A stretch of DNA of 30,757 nt from a virus. This document shows positions 27,838 to 30,757 of the stretch, one piece after another (the stretch's first letter is position 1; each line of letters starts with the position of its first letter). Both the position numbers and the translations under genes were made by a program. The notes under the pieces are model-generated. The model saw nothing but the letters and a program-made list of their open reading frames with translations, was not told the DNA's origin and did no database searches. The stretch covers positions 1-30,757 of the IMG/VR virus record IMGVR_UViG_3300032265_001771; one strand, given 5' to 3'.

Positions 27838-28485
27838 GTGAAGAATGTGCCGATTTGCAGGACTTCCGAGGAGTGGGCGTTGACGGGTTCGAACCGCCGA
27901 CCCCCAGCTTGTCGAAGCGCCTCGGTGCTGTTCGCAAGCGTCGCGGATAGTGCTCGTTCTGCCCATGTAGACGGCGGTTCCGTCGGTTCCCTGGCTGCTC
28001 GACTGCGCGGCAAGTTCGCGGCAGTTTCGGCACCAATGTTCGTCGCGTGTTCTATCGGACTGCTTGCGAGTTGGGGGTCACTTCCCGCCACTGCGGCTCC
28101 GTGCGCGAAGCACACCGGGTCCGCCAAGGTCGCGTGCGTCAAGCAGGCCAAGCGCGACGCAATGCCCTACCCACCCAACCCGTCGTGGCGTGAGGCTACC
28201 CGCCGTGTAAGCGCCTACGACCTCGCCACGGCGGAGCGCGTGAGCGGGTGCGAGGAGCCGGGCTCAGAGCACGGTACCGGCAAGGGCGCGTCCCCCTGGG
28301 CACGTCGCTGGTCGCTGAGCGGCAGCGGCTACGTGTCCGGGTTCGGCATGGCGAACTCGACCTACGGCATCGGCGCGCGGATCACCGGCTATCCCTACCC
28401 GCCTGAGGCGTCCCCGGCTCAGCAGCTGTTGGTGGCAGTCGCCGGCGCACACTCGTTTGGCTGGAGCGGATGGGGGTGCTTTTGA
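27838..28485 (+). CDS. Secreted Rpf/lysozyme-like protein whose ORF contains attP
   Basis: 215 residues from GTG 27838, which has AGGAGG with 5-nt spacing. An in-frame ATG at 28036 has no ribosome-binding site but would place a signal peptide at the N-terminus (MFVACSIGLLASWGSLPATA, then APC). The mature part resembles actinobacterial transglycosylase/Rpf-like domains: a possible catalytic Glu in VSGCEEPGSE, WSLSGSGYVSGFGMANSTYG, EASPAQQLLVAVAGAHSFGW and a final WGCF. Codons 13-26 are antisense to the tRNA-like attP core. If 27838 is used in the free phage, integration would separate the start and ribosome-binding site from the rest. The role is likely cell-wall remodelling or lysogenic conversion. 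Confidence 0.6.
   Translation: MKNVPICRTSEEWALTGSNRRPPACRSASVLFASVADSARSAHVDGGSVGSLAARLRGKFAAVSAPMFVACSIGLLASWGSLPATAAPCAKHTGSAKVACVKQAKRDAMPYPPNPSWREATRRVSAYDLATAERVSGCEEPGSEHGTGKGASPWARRWSLSGSGYVSGFGMANSTYGIGARITGYPYPPEASPAQQLLVAVAGAHSFGWSGWGCF
27874..27913 (-). other. attP: Phage attachment core (attP), 3' part of a tRNA-Val-like sequence
   Basis: Read on the minus strand this is the 3' half of a tRNA: the end of an anticodon loop (GACAA), 3' anticodon strand GCTGG, variable loop GGGTC, T-arm GGCGG-TTCGAAC-CCGTC, acceptor strand AACGCCC and discriminator A. The GGTCGGCGGTTCGAACCCGTC element and acceptor strand fit actinobacterial tRNA-Val. No 5' half is present, so it is not a functional tRNA gene. 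Integrases commonly target tRNA 3' ends and carry this segment to restore the gene. Its exact ends cannot be fixed without attB. Confidence 0.75.
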
Positions 28486-30023
28486 ATGACCACGCCCTCA
28501 CCTGCGGATCACTCTTCTCAGGCGTCGGAGGAATGGACATCGGCCTTGCATGGGCCGGGTTCCGACACCTCTTCTTCGCCGAGATTGACCCCTACTGCCG
28601 CGCAGTCCTTGCCACCAGGTTCCCCGGCGTCCACATCTATGACGACGTGCGAAACGTGGCACTTCCGAACGAGGGAAACGGGAGCCTGCATCGAGAAAGT
28701 GGATCTGCCAAACGTCAGTCGGGCGAGCGTGGGTGGGAGTGGCGGGGCGAAACTGATGATCGCCTTGATCTCCTCTGCGGAGGCTTCCCCTGCCAAGACC
28801 TCTCCGTCGCAGGGAAGCGCGCCGGACTCGCAGGGGAGCGCAGCGGCCTCTTCCACGAGTTCATGCGAATCGCTGACGCTCTTCGACCCCGCGCCATCCT
28901 TGTGGAGAACGTCGAGGGGCTCTACTCCAGCAACGGCGGCCGGGATTTCGGAGTCGTCCTCAACGCGCTGGCCGAGCGCGGGTATCTGGTCAGCTGGCGC
29001 ACTCTTGACGCGCAGCATTTCGGTGTGCCCCAGCGGCGACGCCGAGTGTTTGTGTGCGCCGTCCTTGACGGAGATCCTGGAGCCAAACGCATCGGAGAGG
29101 TACTCGCTCTCCAAGAAGGCAGCGACGGGGATCCTCCGACGAGCGACCCGGCGTGGCCGCTCTCTGCCGCCGGCGCTGGAGCAGGCGCTACGGGCGGTGG
29201 CGGAGTCAACGCCGTGAACGTAGAGAGAGAGAGAGAGTCATTCCCGCCGTCACCGCCAAGTGGGCGAAGGGCAGCGGAGGCCCAGCCGGGGACGAGTGTC
29301 AGAACCTCGTGTGGCCGGAACTCTGACAGCGACCTACGGAGAGCAGTCAGGTCAGGACATGGGCCCGAGCGGAGCTGGCCTGGTCTGGCCGTGGGATCAG
29401 AGAGAGAGAGTCGTGAGTGCCTTGACCTCAAGCATTCAGAATGGGGCGGACGTGCGGAACGCGCAGGCCGGCCACCTGATCGTCGAGCAGACGAGTGGCG
29501 AGGTGTCGGAGTGAACCCCGGCAACGAGGACATCGCGGGCACCTTGCCGAGTAACGCGCAGGGGGGGCAGCGCACCACCGACATCGCGGGCGCCTACGTC
29601 TACCGCAAGAGCGCGCGGGTCAGTGGACCAGGTACGCCAGAGACGTTGGTTGATGACGGCATCGCCAACACGCTCAATAGCTTTGACGTTGGCGACGTGC
29701 GAACGACGCACGCGCTCGTGACGGCGTTCGCTCAGAACCAGCGCGAAGAGGTGCGCGACCCTGAGGACAGGGCTGGCGCGCTTTCGGCGTCAGGTGGAAC
29801 GCATCAAGCCACCTACGTCGCCGAGCATCACCGTCCAACCGTGCGACGCCTCACGCCGCTTGAGTGCGAGCGCCTCATGGGTTTTCCGGACGGGTGGACC
29901 GACATCCCATGGAACGGCAAAGACCACGCCCCCGACTCGCGGCGCTATGCGGCCTGCGGGAATGGCGTGGTCTCGCCTGTCGCCTACTGGATCGGGGCGC
30001 GGCTTGCGGAGGTGCTCAAGTGA
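28470..30023 (+). CDS. dcm: DNA (cytosine-5) methyltransferase, variable region frame-scrambled
   Basis: 517 residues from ATG 28470, overlapping the secreted-protein gene by 16 nt; GTG 28476 or TTG 28482 are alternatives. C5-methyltransferase motifs in order: I SLFSGVGG (14-21), IV GFPCQDLS with nucleophile C108, VI ENVEG (146-150), VIII QHFGVPQRRRR (182-192), IX RRLTPLECERLMGFP (459-473) and X NGVVSPVAYW near 497. The segment 257-347 (29238-29511) is open, but the recognisable recognition-domain sequence there lies in the other two frames, flanked by AG repeats. The protein would methylate cytosines in a short site, probably to evade host restriction. No partner endonuclease is seen. Confidence 0.85.
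   Translation: MGVLLNDHALTCGSLFSGVGGMDIGLAWAGFRHLFFAEIDPYCRAVLATRFPGVHIYDDVRNVALPNEGNGSLHRESGSAKRQSGERGWEWRGETDDRLDLLCGGFPCQDLSVAGKRAGLAGERSGLFHEFMRIADALRPRAILVENVEGLYSSNGGRDFGVVLNALAERGYLVSWRTLDAQHFGVPQRRRRVFVCAVLDGDPGAKRIGEVLALQEGSDGDPPTSDPAWPLSAAGAGAGATGGGGVNAVNVERERESFPPSPPSGRRAAEAQPGTSVRTSCGRNSDSDLRRAVRSGHGPERSWPGLAVGSERESRECLDLKHSEWGGRAERAGRPPDRRADEWRGVGVNPGNEDIAGTLPSNAQGGQRTTDIAGAYVYRKSARVSGPGTPETLVDDGIANTLNSFDVGDVRTTHALVTAFAQNQREEVRDPEDRAGALSASGGTHQATYVAEHHRPTVRRLTPLECERLMGFPDGWTDIPWNGKDHAPDSRRYAACGNGVVSPVAYWIGARLAEVLK
29222..29237. repeat. (AG)8 dinucleotide tract in the methyltransferase gene
   Basis: Sixteen bases of perfect AG repeat. The frame carrying recognisable methyltransferase sequence changes here from the main frame to the -1 frame. 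Gain or loss of one AG unit would have that effect. Confidence 0.9.
29399..29410. repeat. (AG)6 dinucleotide tract in the methyltransferase gene
   Basis: Twelve bases of perfect AG repeat, 161 nt beyond the first tract and within the same variable region. Confidence 0.9.
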
Positions 30024-30274
30024 GTCCCGTCGCAGGTATCCCCGAGGCCATGCAGGGCAGCGTCGTCACGCGGGCGTGGCTTCTCTACTCAATCCAGAAG
30101 AAGAGCCTGCGCGAGTGCGCGGCGATCCTCTACCCCGAAACCCAGTACGCGAGCGAGTGGTCGCTGACGATGGCGATTTACCGCCAGTTTCGCCGGATGG
30201 ACCTGCCCCTTCGTGAGCCTGGTCCGATCAAGGGCAAGCCGCAGAGGCCGAAGAGGAAGCGGGTGGCCTCATGA
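30020..30274 (+). CDS. Small HTH-like protein
   Basis: 84 residues from GTG 30020 (GTGA overlap with the methyltransferase stop). The core SLRECAAILYPETQYASEWS, then LTMAIYRQFRRM, looks like a helix-turn-helix of small phage DNA-binding proteins, followed by a very basic tail (KGKPQRPKRKR). The stop overlaps the resolvase ATG. It may be a regulator or an accessory of the resolvase. Confidence 0.6.
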   Translation: MSPVAGIPEAMQGSVVTRAWLLYSIQKKSLRECAAILYPETQYASEWSLTMAIYRQFRRMDLPLREPGPIKGKPQRPKRKRVAS

Positions 30275-30756
30275 TCCTCGGCCTTGACGCAGCCAAGAAC
30301 CGCACGGGTTGGGCGCTGCTCACCGACGACTGCGCGGTGGTCGCCACCGGCGTCATCGTCATTGACCACAAGGACGGTGACATCCGCCGCGCGTTCCAGA
30401 TGGTGCGCGACGAGCTCGTCGACATTGACTACACCGCGCAGCACAAGGCCGCGGACGTGCTCGGCGTGTTTGTCGAGGCACCGTGGAGCGGGCCGAACCC
30501 AAAGACCACGCTCGCCCTGGCGCTCTGGTGTGGGGCATACGCGGCGATTGCCTCCCACATCTTTGGCTCCGCGCTGATTGAGCTACTTCCCTCGCGCGAG
30601 TGGCGGCAGCTGCTCGGCATCGAGGGCAGCGGCAAGGGCCCCATCAAGGAGTACGCGGTGACCAGGTGGCCGGAACTCGCCGGCCGCAGCCAAGACGAGA
30701 TTGACGCCTGCTGCATCGCCGCAGCGGCGCGCCTGAAAGTAGAGGTGTCGGCGTGA
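30271..30756 (+). CDS. RuvC-like Holliday junction resolvase
   Basis: 161 residues from ATG 30271 (ATGA overlap). The RNase-H-fold nuclease motifs are visible: D6 in ILGLDAAKNRTGWALL, E69 in GVFVEAPW, and the C-terminal acids D142/E143/D145 in SQDEIDACCIAAAA. Length matches RuvC. It probably resolves branched replication or recombination intermediates before packaging, working with the nuclease and SSB-like protein at 25-26 kb. Its stop shares GTGA with a further gene starting at 30753. Confidence 0.82.
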   Translation: MILGLDAAKNRTGWALLTDDCAVVATGVIVIDHKDGDIRRAFQMVRDELVDIDYTAQHKAADVLGVFVEAPWSGPNPKTTLALALWCGAYAAIASHIFGSALIELLPSREWRQLLGIEGSGKGPIKEYAVTRWPELAGRSQDEIDACCIAAAARLKVEVSA

Positions 30757-30757
30757 C
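30753..30757 (+). CDS. Start of a further gene, cut by the window edge
   Basis: GTG 30753 overlaps the resolvase stop as GTGA, the junction type used throughout this genome. Only five bases are visible, so the operon continues beyond the window. Confidence 0.4.

Noticed and set aside
26648-27841. 397-codon plus-strand frame opposite the integrase
   Set aside because: The minus strand carries a complete tyrosine recombinase with catalytic residues; the plus-strand reading is Arg/Val/His-rich shadow sequence.
27870-27960. A complete tRNA gene
   Set aside because: Only the 3' half (anticodon loop end to discriminator) is recognisable; upstream bases on the minus strand do not supply a D-arm or a 5' acceptor strand, so it is an attachment core.

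Overview
The window looks like most of the genome of a temperate, long-tailed (siphovirus) phage with a GC-rich actinobacterial-type host. The evidence is the GC-rich coding with strong G/C third-position preference, many GTG starts, HK97-type head genes, a tape-measure gene with an upstream frameshifted chaperone, a tyrosine integrase, and a tRNA-Val-like attachment core beside the integrase. No host gene is seen. Both window edges cut through phage operons, so the genome continues beyond each side. The exact host is not determined. The secreted Rpf/lysozyme-like protein resembles actinobacterial cell-wall proteins, but that is only a hint.

Layout. 1-3.6 kb: a cut-off glycosyltransferase, an HNH nuclease, the C-terminal part of a primase-polymerase-like protein and a DUF3987-type ATPase/helicase. 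These are followed by a candidate replication origin (inverted clusters of GGGAACATG-type repeats around a DnaA box) and a small HTH protein; a terminator closes this block. 3.7-14.7 kb: HNH, small and large terminase, a second glycosyltransferase, portal, a prohead protease with an unusual cysteine-bearing N-terminal region, major capsid, head-tail joining proteins, tail tube and tail assembly chaperone. 14.7-20.2 kb: tape measure, a baseplate/minor tail protein that appears to be split over two genes and carries three copies of one inserted module, and a C1q/jelly-roll-like tip protein. 20.2-21.7 kb: lysis cassette with three small membrane proteins and a CHAP endolysin. 21.7-23.2 kb: a small HTH-like protein, a metallophosphoesterase and a small unknown. 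23.2-24.3 kb: immunity region with two minus-strand XRE regulators and operator-like palindromes. 24.3-26.8 kb: early genes including a PD-(D/E)XK nuclease, an SSB-like protein, a zinc-ribbon protein and an excisionase-like HTH. 26.7-27.9 kb: integrase and attP. 27.8-30.8 kb: a secreted lysozyme/Rpf-like protein whose 5' end contains attP, a cytosine-C5 methyltransferase with dinucleotide repeats and scrambled frames in its variable region, a small HTH protein and a RuvC-like resolvase.

Most plus-strand genes are coupled by 4-nt GTGA or ATGA stop/start overlaps, and this pattern was used to choose several starts. The points most worth attention are: attP lying inside an ORF with a strong ribosome-binding site; the (AG)n tracts and three-frame variable region of the methyltransferase; the four-cysteine, HiPIP-like segment fused to the prohead protease; the split tail protein with repeated modules; and the candidate origin.
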